Shown piece after piece: positions 24,437-32,024 of a DNA stretch of 35,115 nt (its first letter is position 1; the number at the start of each line of letters is the position of its first letter). A model generated the notes under the pieces. The model was not told where the DNA came from. It did no database searches and saw only the letters and a list, made by a program, of their open reading frames with translations. The stretch is from contig JARKQH010000288.1 in assembly GCA_029974925.1 (NCBI GenBank), positions 1 to 35,115 on the forward strand, given 5' to 3'. A program made the translations under genes and the position numbers. This DNA is from Verrucomicrobiota bacterium (GTDB lineage: Bacteria; Verrucomicrobiota; Verrucomicrobiia; Limisphaerales; UBA8199).

Positions 24437-25399
24437 ATGCGGCGGAATCGTCGAAGGTTTCTGAAGTATCTCGGGCTCGGGGCGGGCCTGACGGCCGCCG
24501 CCGGCACGTGGTGGGCGGCGACGTCGCAGCGCCGGCCGGCGCGGTGGCTGCGCCGGTTGGCGGCGGACGCCCGCCGCTCGATTCTTGCCGCCCCTGAAAA
24601 ACCAGTTCCGCAGTCGTGGCCGGACAACACCATCACCCTGGCCTGGATCGGGCATGCCACGGTGTTGATCCATTTTTATGGCGTGCGCATTCTCACGGAT
24701 CCGGCCTTGGGCAGCCGCGTAGGCATTTCGCTCGGCCTCGGCACCGCCGGGCCGAAGCGTTACGTTGCTCCCGCCCTGACCCGCAAGGAACTGCCGCCCC
24801 TTGACCTGGTGCTGCTGTCGCATGCGCACATGGACCACATGGACCTGCCGACGCTGGCCACTTTCGGCCCCGAGACTCCGGTGATCACGGCCCGGAAAAC
24901 GCAGGATGTGCTGGCCGGTCTGCCCCTGAGACCGCAGGAGCTGGCCTGGGGTGAGCGAACGGTGTTGCGAACCGCGCGGGGCGAACTGGAAATCGAGGCG
25001 TTCGAGGTCAAGCATTGGGGCGCCCGCTGGCCCAGCGAGGTCGAGCGCGGCTACAACGGCTACATCCTCCGGCGGGAGGGCAAAGCGTTGATCTTTGGCG
25101 GCGACACCGCCCGGACGCCGCGATTCGGCGAACTGCGAAGCCGGGGCCCGTTCGAGGCGGCCATCATGCCCATTGCCGCCTACCGGCCCTGGATTTGGAA
25201 CCATTGCACTCCCGAGGAGGCGGTCGAGATGGCTAATGCCGCCGGCGCCCGGTTCCTCGTCCCCGTTCACCACCAGACGTTCAAGTTGAGCGAAGAGCCC
25301 CTGAACGAGCCGCTCGAGCGGTTGGAAGCCGCCCTGGCGGCTGAACCGGAGCGCGTCGCCCTGCGGCGCATCGGTGAAACCTGGGTGTGCCCGGTCTGA
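24437..25399 (+). CDS. metallo-beta-lactamase-fold hydrolase, UlaG/NAPE-PLD-like, Tat-type signal
   Basis: 320 residues. The N-terminus RRNRRRFLKYLGLGAGLTAAAG is a twin-arginine-like signal, so the enzyme is likely periplasmic or membrane-anchored. WIGHATVLIHFYGVRILTDP opens the beta-lactamase-like fold of the PF12706 type; the metal-binding motif is SHAHMDHMD (H129, H131, D133, H134), with further ligands at EVKHWG, FGGDTA and VPVHHQTF. Relatives hydrolyse L-ascorbate-6-phosphate or N-acyl-phosphatidylethanolamine, so the substrate is uncertain; NAPE-PLD-like phospholipase is the closest pattern (GYNGYIL, GGDTA, WNHCTPEEAV). It follows parE by 77 nt and has its own candidate promoter. Confidence 0.88.
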   Translation: MRRNRRRFLKYLGLGAGLTAAAGTWWAATSQRRPARWLRRLAADARRSILAAPEKPVPQSWPDNTITLAWIGHATVLIHFYGVRILTDPALGSRVGISLGLGTAGPKRYVAPALTRKELPPLDLVLLSHAHMDHMDLPTLATFGPETPVITARKTQDVLAGLPLRPQELAWGERTVLRTARGELEIEAFEVKHWGARWPSEVERGYNGYILRREGKALIFGGDTARTPRFGELRSRGPFEAAIMPIAAYRPWIWNHCTPEEAVEMANAAGARFLVPVHHQTFKLSEEPLNEPLERLEAALAAEPERVALRRIGETWVCPV

Positions 25400-25418
25400 G
25401 CCGTTGGACGCCTGTTTT

Positions 25419-25567
25419 CCTGCCGTTCGCGTTTTTTCCTCTGTCCGTTGGCTGGGACTCCACCCTCTTGGAGATGATTCGCAAGAGTTGGCCGACGAGC
25501 GAGGAGGCGCTGTCGCTCCCCCCCCGCAGGAAAAAGAACAAGAAATACCCTGCTTCCGAACGGCAGG
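25419..25567. other. candidate structured RNA element
   Basis: In the 257-bp gap before the response regulator, CCTGCCGTTCG (25419-25429) and CGAACGGCAGG (25557-25567) form a perfect 11-bp stem. Nested inside, in compatible order, are TTTTTCC (25433-25439) with GGAAAAA (25529-25535), CGTTGGC (25446-25452) with GCCGACG (25491-25497), CTCTTG (25465-25470) with CAAGAG (25482-25487), and GAGCGA (25497-25502) with TCGCTC (25513-25518). This draws a three-way-junction-like fold. It does not match any known RNA family I can name. The region is also open in the regulator's frame, but an N-terminal extension there looks unconvincing. Strand is undetermined. Confidence 0.3.
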
Positions 25568-25620
25568 CGGCGCAGGCCCCAAATCACGCCCCCCTGACAG
25601 GTTTTAGCGTCCGGCTGGGC

Positions 25621-25649
25621 TTGCCTAACCGGGGCGGAGACGGGATACT
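25621..25649 (+). promoter_or_regulatory. leaderless promoter of the orphan response regulator
   Basis: TTGCCT (25621-25626), 17-bp spacer, GATACT (25644-25649), then 7 nt to the ATG at 25657. The transcription start should fall at or next to the start codon. No Shine-Dalgarno sequence is present. Confidence 0.55.
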
Positions 25650-25656
25650 TTTCTTA

Positions 25657-26325
25657 ATGAAGACTGCGGCGGCAACTTCGAAGCCGGTGGTGTGGCTGAT
25701 TGAGGACCATGCGGATTCGCGGCGGGTTCTGGCGCGGGTGCTGAATCGCTCGGCGAAGCTCGCCTGTCCCTGCACGTTTGCCACGTGCGAGGAAGCGTTG
25801 GCGGCCCTCAAAACCAATCCGCCACCGGACGTGATTCTGCTGGACATCGGCCTGCCGGGGATGAACGGGATCGAAGGCATTCCGCTCTTGAAGAACCTCG
25901 CTCCGGCGACGCACGTCATCATCCTGACGGTCTTTGACGACCAGGAAAAAGTATTCAATGCCATCTGCGCCGGGGCGTCCGGCTACCTGCTGAAGAATAC
26001 CGATGAAGAGGCCATCGCCACGGCGGTGCGGGAGGTCCTGGACGGCGGGTCGCCCATCAATCCGCGCGTTGCCCGCATGGTGTTGAACATGTTCGCGTCG
26101 CGGGCCGCGCCTCACAAGCAGGAGTACGGCCTCTCGGCCCGGGAGCGCGAGGTGCTCGAATTGATGGTCCAGGGCTTGATCAAGAAGGAGATCGCCGCCC
26201 GCCTCAACCTCAGCTATCATACGGTGGACAACCACTTGCGCAGCATTTACGGCAAACTGCAGGTTCACACCCGCGGCGGGGCCGTGGCCAAGGCGGTCGC
26301 GGAGGGGATTTTGTCCACGTCATGA
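25657..26325 (+). CDS. orphan NarL/LuxR-family response regulator
   Basis: 222 residues starting MKTAAATSKPVVWLIEDH. The ORF track's start 90 codons upstream gives a sequence without domain features and overlaps a possible RNA element and promoter. Receiver domain: acidic residues in IEDHADS, phosphoacceptor Asp63 in VILLDIGLPGMNG, Thr in ILTVFDD, Lys in GYLLKNT. C-terminal LuxR helix-turn-helix: LSAREREVLELMVQGLIKKEIAARLNLSYHTVDNHLRSIYGKL. No kinase gene lies nearby. Its TGA overlaps the ATG of the solute-binding protein gene (ATGA), so the two are co-translated; a regulatory link between binding protein and regulator is plausible. Confidence 0.93.
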   Translation: MKTAAATSKPVVWLIEDHADSRRVLARVLNRSAKLACPCTFATCEEALAALKTNPPPDVILLDIGLPGMNGIEGIPLLKNLAPATHVIILTVFDDQEKVFNAICAGASGYLLKNTDEEAIATAVREVLDGGSPINPRVARMVLNMFASRAAPHKQEYGLSAREREVLELMVQGLIKKEIAARLNLSYHTVDNHLRSIYGKLQVHTRGGAVAKAVAEGILSTS

Positions 26326-27617
26326 GCCGGCGGCGGGTTTCATTCGGTGGTCACTTCTGGCAGGTGGCCGCGGTTCTGGCCGGGCTGGGCTTGGGGGCCG
26401 CGGGCTGCGGTTCGGACACGCCCGCTCCCCGGCGTCACATCACTTCCATTCACGGGACCGGGGGCTACGGCGACGCCGCCCGCGTGCTCGCCACCGAGTT
26501 CGAGCGGCGCACCGGCATCCAGGTTACCGTGGTCGAGGCCTCGCTTCTGAGCCTTCGCGAGAAGCAACTCACCGACCTCCTCACCGGCGCGGGCAACTAT
26601 GATGTGCTCCAAATCGCCTACCAGTGGGAGGGGGAACTCTTCCCGCACTTGCGGCCGCTCACGGACGTGGCGCCGGGGCTGATCGCGCACCTCGAGGATT
26701 TCATCCCCACCGTGCGCAGCAACTGCGGGCAATGGGAGGGCCGGATTTACGGCCTGCCCATGGCCTGCGATGTGATCACCCTGCTCTATCGCACCGATGT
26801 GTTTGCCGAGAAGTCGGCCGAGTTCCAACAACGCACGGGCCGCCCCCTGGCGCCGCCGCGCACCTGGCGGGAGTATCTCGAGATTGCGCGTTTCCTGAAT
26901 TCCGAGGCGATTTACGGAAACCTGGTCATGGGCCGCGAGCAATGCTTTACAATCTGGTCCGGCATCCTTTATGGCCTGGGCGGCCGGCTCGTGGACGAAA
27001 ACTGGCGGCCGGAGCTGAATTCCGACGTCGGCGTCGAGAGCCTGACGATCCTTGTGGAAATGTATAGGTATGCCCCGCCGCGGTCCGAAGAGGCGAGCGT
27101 GGACGCGAACCTGGCCTTCGTTCAGGGCCGGGGAGCCATGCTGATGGGCTGGCCGAGCTTGATTTGGCCGCTGCTTTCGGACACCAACCGTTGCAAAGTC
27201 GCCGGCAAAATCGGCGCGGCGGTCATCCCCGGCGGGCGCCCGCAACTCAGCTCCTGGTCGCTGAGCATCAACCCCGCCTGTCGGGATCCCGATGCCGCCC
27301 GCCAATGGATCGAATTCCTCGTCAGCCCCGCCAACACCAAGCGCCTGCTCCTCGAGTACGGCCGGGGCTCGCCGCGCCTCTCCACCTACGCGGACCCGGA
27401 GTGCAAACAGCGCATCTTTTACCATTCCCAATTGCTCGAGGGGTTGGCGGGCAACCAGGCCCGCTTCCGCATCCCGCCCTCGCAGGAGCTCTCGGACTAT
27501 CTCGACAACGAAATTCTGAAAGCCATTCGCGGCCAAACCACCCCCAAAGCCGCGTTGGACCGCACCGCCGCCCGCTGGCGCGAAATCCTGACGCAAACCG
27601 GTTACCTGCGGGAGTAA
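26322..27617 (+). CDS. extracellular solute-binding lipoprotein, family 1 (sugar type)
   Basis: 431 residues. A signal with lipobox (VLAGLGLGAAGC) predicts a lipoprotein. The body follows the MalE/UgpB-type fold of ABC-importer binding proteins: ILATEFERRTGIQVTV-like opening (VLATEFERRTGIQVTVVEA), YDVLQIAYQWEGELFPHLRPL, GRIYGLPMACDVITLLYRTDVF, PRTWREYLEIARFL, GRGAMLMGWPSLIWPL, and closing ARQWIEFLVSPANTKRLLLEYGRGSP. The usual partners, two permeases and an ATPase, are absent; the gene is instead coupled to a response regulator by an ATGA overlap. It may feed a distant transporter or act as a ligand sensor. A short intrinsic terminator follows. Confidence 0.9.
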   Translation: MSRRRVSFGGHFWQVAAVLAGLGLGAAGCGSDTPAPRRHITSIHGTGGYGDAARVLATEFERRTGIQVTVVEASLLSLREKQLTDLLTGAGNYDVLQIAYQWEGELFPHLRPLTDVAPGLIAHLEDFIPTVRSNCGQWEGRIYGLPMACDVITLLYRTDVFAEKSAEFQQRTGRPLAPPRTWREYLEIARFLNSEAIYGNLVMGREQCFTIWSGILYGLGGRLVDENWRPELNSDVGVESLTILVEMYRYAPPRSEEASVDANLAFVQGRGAMLMGWPSLIWPLLSDTNRCKVAGKIGAAVIPGGRPQLSSWSLSINPACRDPDAARQWIEFLVSPANTKRLLLEYGRGSPRLSTYADPECKQRIFYHSQLLEGLAGNQARFRIPPSQELSDYLDNEILKAIRGQTTPKAALDRTAARWREILTQTGYLRE

Positions 27618-27680
27618 CCGGGGCGGAAGGTCTCCGCCGCGGCTGCCGGGTCCGGTGCCGCCAGCGGGAGGTGGAGGGGG

Positions 27681-27704
27681 AGAACCGAATCACGGTTTTT
27701 ATTT
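27681..27704 (+). terminator. intrinsic terminator after the regulator/binding-protein operon
   Basis: AACCG-AATCA-CGGTT, extendable by wobble pairs, runs into TTTTTATTT. It separates this operon from recF. Confidence 0.55.
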
Positions 27705-27739
27705 CTCGGCGCCGGGTTTTGTGGCAAATGGAGAAGGCA

Positions 27740-28816
27740 ATGCATCTGGCGCACTTACGGCTTCGCGACTTCCGCAATTACCCGCGGTTGGACGTGGATT
27801 TTGCGCCCGGCTTTCACTTGCTGCTGGGGGACAATGCCCAGGGCAAAACCAATATCCTGGAGGCCATCTACCTGATCGCCACCTTGCGCTCGTTCCGCGG
27901 CGTTGGCGGCGCTCAAATGGTGCGCCACGGCCAGAAGGGTTATTTCGTCGGGAGTCACATCATCGGCCAGGGGGAGCACGACACGAAAATGTATTGGTCG
28001 GTGCGGGAACGCAGCTTGAGCCTCGACGGGCGGCCGGTGCGAAAACTGACGGATTACCTCGGGGTATTGCGGACGGTTGTCTTTTGCACGGAAGACCTCC
28101 TGCTGGTCAAAGGGCCCGGGCGGGGGCGGCGACGCTTCCTGGACCTGCTGCTGACTCAGACTTATCCGGGTTATCTCCCCTTGCTCCAGCGTTATACGCG
28201 GGCCCTGCGTTCGCGCAACGCCCTGCTGAAGCAGGCGGCCGCCGACCCTCGAGCCCTGGAAGGTTTCTCACGCGAGCTGGTCAGCGCCGGGCAGGAAATC
28301 ACCCGCTTGCGGCGCGAGCTGGTGCCGCGACTGTCGCCGCTGGCGCGGCTGGCCTACCGGCGCATCTCCAACGACGCGGAGGAGCTGCGGATCGAATATG
28401 CTCCCAGCGTGCGCCAGGATTTTGCGGTGGAATTGGCCCAGAGCCAGCCGCGGGAGCGGACCTGCCGGATGACCGTGATCGGGCCGCACCGCGACGAGGT
28501 GCAATTGCTGCTCAAAGACCGGTCCGCCGCCGAATTTGGCAGCGAGGGCCAGAAGCGGACGCTGGCCATCGCGCTCAAGATGGCTCAAGCGGAGTACCTC
28601 ACCGGCATCCACGGGTCGCCGCCGGTTTTGCTCATTGACGACGTGATGGGCGAGCTGGACGCCAAACGGCGGGGAGGCCTCCTGCCGCTCCTGGAGCGCG
28701 CGCATCACGCGCACGGCCAGGTGTTTATGACCGCCACGGAAGAAAACTGGCCGCGCGAACTCGCCGGTCAGGTCCAACGGTGGACTGTAAAAGCCGGGGC
28801 CTTGGAGCGCGGGTAG
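27740..28816 (+). CDS. recF: DNA replication and repair protein RecF
   Basis: 358 residues, the normal RecF length. I chose the ATG at 27740 because GGAG lies six bases before it; an in-frame ATG four codons upstream is possible, and the ORF track's start is far too early. Features: MHLAHLRLRDFRNYPRL opening, Walker A GDNAQGKTN (30-38), the ABC-type signature FGSEGQKRTLAIALKMA, and Walker B VLLIDDVMGELD, followed by QVFMTATE. RecF is an SMC-like ATPase that binds gapped DNA with RecR/RecO and promotes RecA loading. It is not next to dnaA, dnaN or gyrB, unlike the classical arrangement, so recF lies away from any origin cluster visible here. Confidence 0.95.
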   Translation: MHLAHLRLRDFRNYPRLDVDFAPGFHLLLGDNAQGKTNILEAIYLIATLRSFRGVGGAQMVRHGQKGYFVGSHIIGQGEHDTKMYWSVRERSLSLDGRPVRKLTDYLGVLRTVVFCTEDLLLVKGPGRGRRRFLDLLLTQTYPGYLPLLQRYTRALRSRNALLKQAAADPRALEGFSRELVSAGQEITRLRRELVPRLSPLARLAYRRISNDAEELRIEYAPSVRQDFAVELAQSQPRERTCRMTVIGPHRDEVQLLLKDRSAAEFGSEGQKRTLAIALKMAQAEYLTGIHGSPPVLLIDDVMGELDAKRRGGLLPLLERAHHAHGQVFMTATEENWPRELAGQVQRWTVKAGALERG

Positions 28817-28925
28817 GCCCCCGTTCGGGCTGGCGCGATTTCCCGCGTGACATGCGCGAGAGCTTTTCCTTCACCCCAGCCCCCGGCCCCGGCGGACGGG
28901 GGTTCGAGAGGAGGCGCCGCCTGGT

Positions 28926-29906
28926 TTATTCATGAATTTCCACCACGTCGCGGTCCCGCAATGCTTCGGTCTTGTGCACTTGCTGGCCATCGAAGCGACT
29001 GTGGCCCCATAACCGCGCATATTTCATCTGGTCCGGCAGATCACGGTGTATCTGCCGGGCCAGGTCCGCCACCGTCGCCCCTGCCGGCAACACGAACGGT
29101 CGCTGCATGTCCGCGGGTTTTCCCGGCTCCTTCGCATACACGCGGATCACCCCCAGCAACTCCCATAACGCCCGAAACCATTCCTCCAATCCCAGCCCCG
29201 TCCGGGCGCTGACGGGCAGCACCCGCAGCCGCGGATACAACTCGCGCAGGACCGGAATGGCGTCGGCCGCGGCCAGCTCCGCCTTGTTGACCACCATCAG
29301 TCCCGCATGTCTGCCGGGTTCCGATGCCGGAATATCCCGCGCCGGCACCGAAACCAGTTCCAGGCCGCGCGCGGTCAAGGCCCCCAGGATTTCCTCGCTT
29401 TGTTCGAGAAGGCGCTCCTCGCGGCCGTCGAGCACGACGCAGACGACGTCCGAGTTGCGGAGGGTGCCCATCAACCCCGGGGGCACGTGTGCGGGCGTGA
29501 TGGGCGGCGTGTCCACCAGTTCGATTGGAATGTCGTCCCGATGCCAGATGCCGGGTTGCGGCAGGGTGGTGGTGAAGGGGTAATCGGCGACTTTGACCTC
29601 GGCGTTGGTGGTGGCCGCCAGGAGACTGCTTTTCCCGCTGTTGGGTGGCCCGGCCAGGACCACCTGGCCTGCCCCCGTCTTCGGGATGTGGAACGGGTCC
29701 GGCCCCTTGCTCGCGCTGGATTTCTGCCCCGCCTTCCGCAACTGGCTCAGGCGGCGCTTCAGGTCCGCCTGCATTTTCTCCGTCCCCTTGTGCTTGGGGA
29801 TGGCCGCCAGCATGTCCTGTAATGCCGTGATCCGCTCCTCGTCCGAGCCCGCCTGCCGGTAGCGGAGCTCCGCCTTCTCGTATTCCGGTGTCAGATTCGC
29901 CGGCAT
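28926..29906 (-). CDS. DRG-like GTPase with TGS domain
   Basis: 326 residues. An N-terminal helical segment (about 1-65, EYEKAELRYRQAGSDEERITAL) precedes the GTPase: G1 GPPNSGKSS (86-94), G2 Thr in ADYPFTTTLPQPG, G3 DTPP (132-135; the usual DxxG ends in Pro), G4 NKAE (the usual NKxD has Glu). The C-terminus (about 262-326, FVLPAGATVADLARQIHRDL to DRDVVEIHE) is a TGS domain. This organisation is that of the Obg-related DRG proteins, linked with ribosome function in eukaryotes and archaea; a ribosome-associated role is inference. It starts 9 nt after the isomerase-like gene and is convergent with recF. The 109-bp gap holds a CCCCCG/CGGGGG hairpin without a T-run. Confidence 0.88.
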   Translation of the reverse strand: MPANLTPEYEKAELRYRQAGSDEERITALQDMLAAIPKHKGTEKMQADLKRRLSQLRKAGQKSSASKGPDPFHIPKTGAGQVVLAGPPNSGKSSLLAATTNAEVKVADYPFTTTLPQPGIWHRDDIPIELVDTPPITPAHVPPGLMGTLRNSDVVCVVLDGREERLLEQSEEILGALTARGLELVSVPARDIPASEPGRHAGLMVVNKAELAAADAIPVLRELYPRLRVLPVSARTGLGLEEWFRALWELLGVIRVYAKEPGKPADMQRPFVLPAGATVADLARQIHRDLPDQMKYARLWGHSRFDGQQVHKTEALRDRDVVEIHE

Positions 29907-29915
29907 GACGATGGG

Positions 29916-30899
29916 TCAGAAGGTCAACCCCGCTTTTCGCCCCGTCGCCAGGATGTGGTCCCGCCCGGCCGCGTATTCCTCGGGGCCGTTGAGATGTTCG
30001 ATCATCAGCGGCGGGTTCTGCGGCAGCGCGGCCAGCCGCCGCAGGTAGGTGGAATAATCCAGTTCACCCTTGCCCGGCACCACTTCGCGAAAATGCACAT
30101 TCATTTCGATGTCCCAGGTCAGGTCCTTGGCATGGCAGCTCGCAATCCAGCGCCCGAGCTTGTCAAAGCACTCGTTGAGCAGCGCCGTGTTGCGGTAGAA
30201 ACGCTCGGGCGAGTTGATCAGGTTGCAGGGGTCCAGGTGGACCCCGAACCCCTTCCGGTCCACCGCCTTGATCATTCGCAGACAGCTCCCGGGACTGTCC
30301 GGATACGCCCACCCCATCATTTCATAGCAGAATTTCGCCCGCTTCGGCTTGACCGCGTCAATGATCTTTCGGGCGTTTTCGACGCTGGCGTCGAAATGTT
30401 TCCACGTCAGGTTGTCCGGATGCGGCCCGAACCACGACGTCGGATTGTAAGACCCCGCAATATCCACGCAGCACCGCGCCCCGATCTCGTCCGCGAGCGC
30501 CAGCCCCTCCGTCACCGCCTGCAAGTTCTGCCGCCGCTTTTCGGGGTCCGCGTCCAGCAGGTTCACCCAACGCCCCACTTCCGCCACCACCACGTCATGC
30601 CTGGCGAAGGCGCGCTCGAACGCCCGGATGCGATCCCCCTCCTTCAAGGCAACATTGGGGCAATACGCCGCCCGGTAGCCCAGCTTCCGATGGGCCAGGG
30701 CCAGCTCTTCCGGGTCCTCGGTTCGCGCAAACACAGGCGCCCCCAATCGAATGGATTGTGGTGCCCGCCGGGACGCCCCCTCTGCCGAACCGATCGCACC
30801 GGAGCCCGGATGCCACAGGGGAGCGGTCGCGGCAAAGGCAATCGAGGAACGCAGGAAATGGCGACGTGAGCAGGCAGATTTCATGCTCCTTTTTCCCAT
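29916..30899 (-). CDS. Tat-exported sugar phosphate isomerase/epimerase-like TIM barrel
   Basis: 327 residues. The N-terminus SRRHFLRSSIAFAATAPLW is a twin-arginine signal. The body is an AP-endonuclease-2/xylose-isomerase-like TIM barrel with the metal-site type residues in FCYEMMGW (Glu), HLDPCNLI (His/Asp), SCHAKDLTWD (His), and a closing MIEHLNGPEEY (Glu). Members include sugar epimerases and isomerases; such exported versions are common in Planctomycetota and Verrucomicrobiota, usually without known substrate. An alternative start at 30884 has AAGGAG only one base upstream and seems less likely. It lies between the glycosyltransferase (63 nt upstream) and the GTPase (9 nt downstream), so all three may share one transcript. 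Confidence 0.86.
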   Translation of the reverse strand: MGKRSMKSACSRRHFLRSSIAFAATAPLWHPGSGAIGSAEGASRRAPQSIRLGAPVFARTEDPEELALAHRKLGYRAAYCPNVALKEGDRIRAFERAFARHDVVVAEVGRWVNLLDADPEKRRQNLQAVTEGLALADEIGARCCVDIAGSYNPTSWFGPHPDNLTWKHFDASVENARKIIDAVKPKRAKFCYEMMGWAYPDSPGSCLRMIKAVDRKGFGVHLDPCNLINSPERFYRNTALLNECFDKLGRWIASCHAKDLTWDIEMNVHFREVVPGKGELDYSTYLRRLAALPQNPPLMIEHLNGPEEYAAGRDHILATGRKAGLTF

Positions 30900-30962
30900 G
30901 TTCAGCGCCTGATTTCAAGGCCAGAACCGTGCCGCGCCCCGCCCCGGGGGGGATTGAAACGC

Positions 30963-31814
30963 TCAGCCGTCCTTCGCGCCGAAGCCCGCGGGGGGCCGGA
31001 ACCGCGGCCGGTCCACCTGGTGCCGCACGCGACGCTGCGGGCTGTCGGGGGTGAAAATCTCGTACGAAAACGGCGCCTGGGAGTACATGCCGCCCGCCCA
31101 GCGCCGCAGACGATGGTGAACAACCCAGAGCGGTTTCAACATCCGCGCCCACGCCGGCGCGCTGCGGCGCAACTCCCGCGCCTCCCGGCGCGCATTGGGC
31201 GCCGCGCTCATGTTCGCCCCCGTCTGCGTGAACGCCGAGGTGAACCGGCCCAGGGTGGCCATCGCCACCCCGCGCCTCAGCAGTCGCAACATCCATTCCC
31301 CATCCCCCACGTCCCGCAGGTTCGGGTCAAAAAAACAGTCATAATCAAACACCACCCGCCGGCGGAAAAAAGTCGCACAACTCAAGGTCGAGAGGTGGCA
31401 CGTCCACGTGTGATACTTCAGGGGCGTCAGCATTTTGCGATGCCACAGATACCTCCCCGAACCGTCCACCATCACCACATCCCCAAACACCAGGTCCACC
31501 TCCGGATGGGCCGCAAAGAAATCCGTCACGGCGCGCAGCGCCCCCGGCAGATACTGTTCGTCGCAATTCAGCCAGGCGAGAATCTCGCCCCGGCTCCGCC
31601 GCAGACCCCGGTTTACCGCGTCATACATCCCCCGGTCCTTCTCCACAAACGCTCGCACCCGCCCATCTGCGTTCAGCCATTCCAGCGTGCCGTCATCCGA
31701 ACCGGCGTCTTGCACAATGTGCTCGACCTCGGCCCCTTGGTCCGCCACCGAGGCAATGCACAGGCGCAGCCATTGGCCGCTGCGGAAACTGGGGGTGACC
31801 ACGGAAACCAGCAT
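30963..31814 (-). CDS. family 2 glycosyltransferase
   Basis: 283 residues. The GT-A fold is clear: MLVSVVTPSFRSGQWLRLCIASV, the nucleotide-sugar pocket QDAGSDDGTLEWL, SEKDRGMYDAVNRGLRRSRGE-like helix (EKDRGMYDAVNRGLRRSRGE), the metal-binding acidic motif in AWLNCDEQYLPGAL, and GDGEWMLRLL, which holds the probable catalytic Asp/Glu. It probably transfers a sugar onto a lipid- or polysaccharide-linked acceptor at the inner face of the membrane; donor and acceptor are unknown. It has a strong -35 (TTGACA) and a -10 position just six bases from the ATG. Next genes on the strand are the isomerase-like protein and the TGS GTPase. Confidence 0.93.
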   Translation of the reverse strand: MLVSVVTPSFRSGQWLRLCIASVADQGAEVEHIVQDAGSDDGTLEWLNADGRVRAFVEKDRGMYDAVNRGLRRSRGEILAWLNCDEQYLPGALRAVTDFFAAHPEVDLVFGDVVMVDGSGRYLWHRKMLTPLKYHTWTCHLSTLSCATFFRRRVVFDYDCFFDPNLRDVGDGEWMLRLLRRGVAMATLGRFTSAFTQTGANMSAAPNARREARELRRSAPAWARMLKPLWVVHHRLRRWAGGMYSQAPFSYEIFTPDSPQRRVRHQVDRPRFRPPAGFGAKDG

Positions 31815-31820
31815 GACGCA

Positions 31821-31849
31821 AGATCAGTTGGCCGACGCCATTCTGTCAA
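31821..31849 (-). promoter_or_regulatory. candidate leaderless promoter of the glycosyltransferase
   Basis: Minus-strand TTGACA (31849-31844), 17-bp spacer, TGATCT (31826-31821), then 6 nt to the ATG at 31814. The -10 is a weak match but the -35 is perfect. Shares the 210-bp divergent gap with the cysE promoter. Confidence 0.4.
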
Positions 31850-31989
31850 CATCACCGCCGCCCGCCTGCCCATCAAACCTCGATTGCATGCGCCAAGCCT
31901 GCCATAACTCCGGACCCCGGCCAAGGCAATCCCGGGTCCCGGGCCGCGCCCGTTCCGTTTTGTTCGTTGACACCTCCGCCAGCGCCCGC

Positions 31990-32018
31990 TTGCGCTGGAC
32001 GCCCGGCTGGCGGATACT
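31990..32018 (+). promoter_or_regulatory. leaderless promoter of cysE
   Basis: TTGCGC (31990-31995), 17-bp spacer, GATACT (32013-32018), then 6 nt to the GTG at 32025. The -10 is identical to that of the orphan response regulator. No Shine-Dalgarno sequence. Confidence 0.5.
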
Positions 32019-32024
32019 CGCAGC

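Noticed and set aside
25387-25656. 90-residue N-terminal extension of the orphan response regulator
   Set aside because: No domain character; a -35/-10 pair and the ATG at 25657 explain the start better.
26340-27596. Minus-strand ORF of 418 residues
   Set aside because: Exact antisense shadow of the solute-binding lipoprotein gene.
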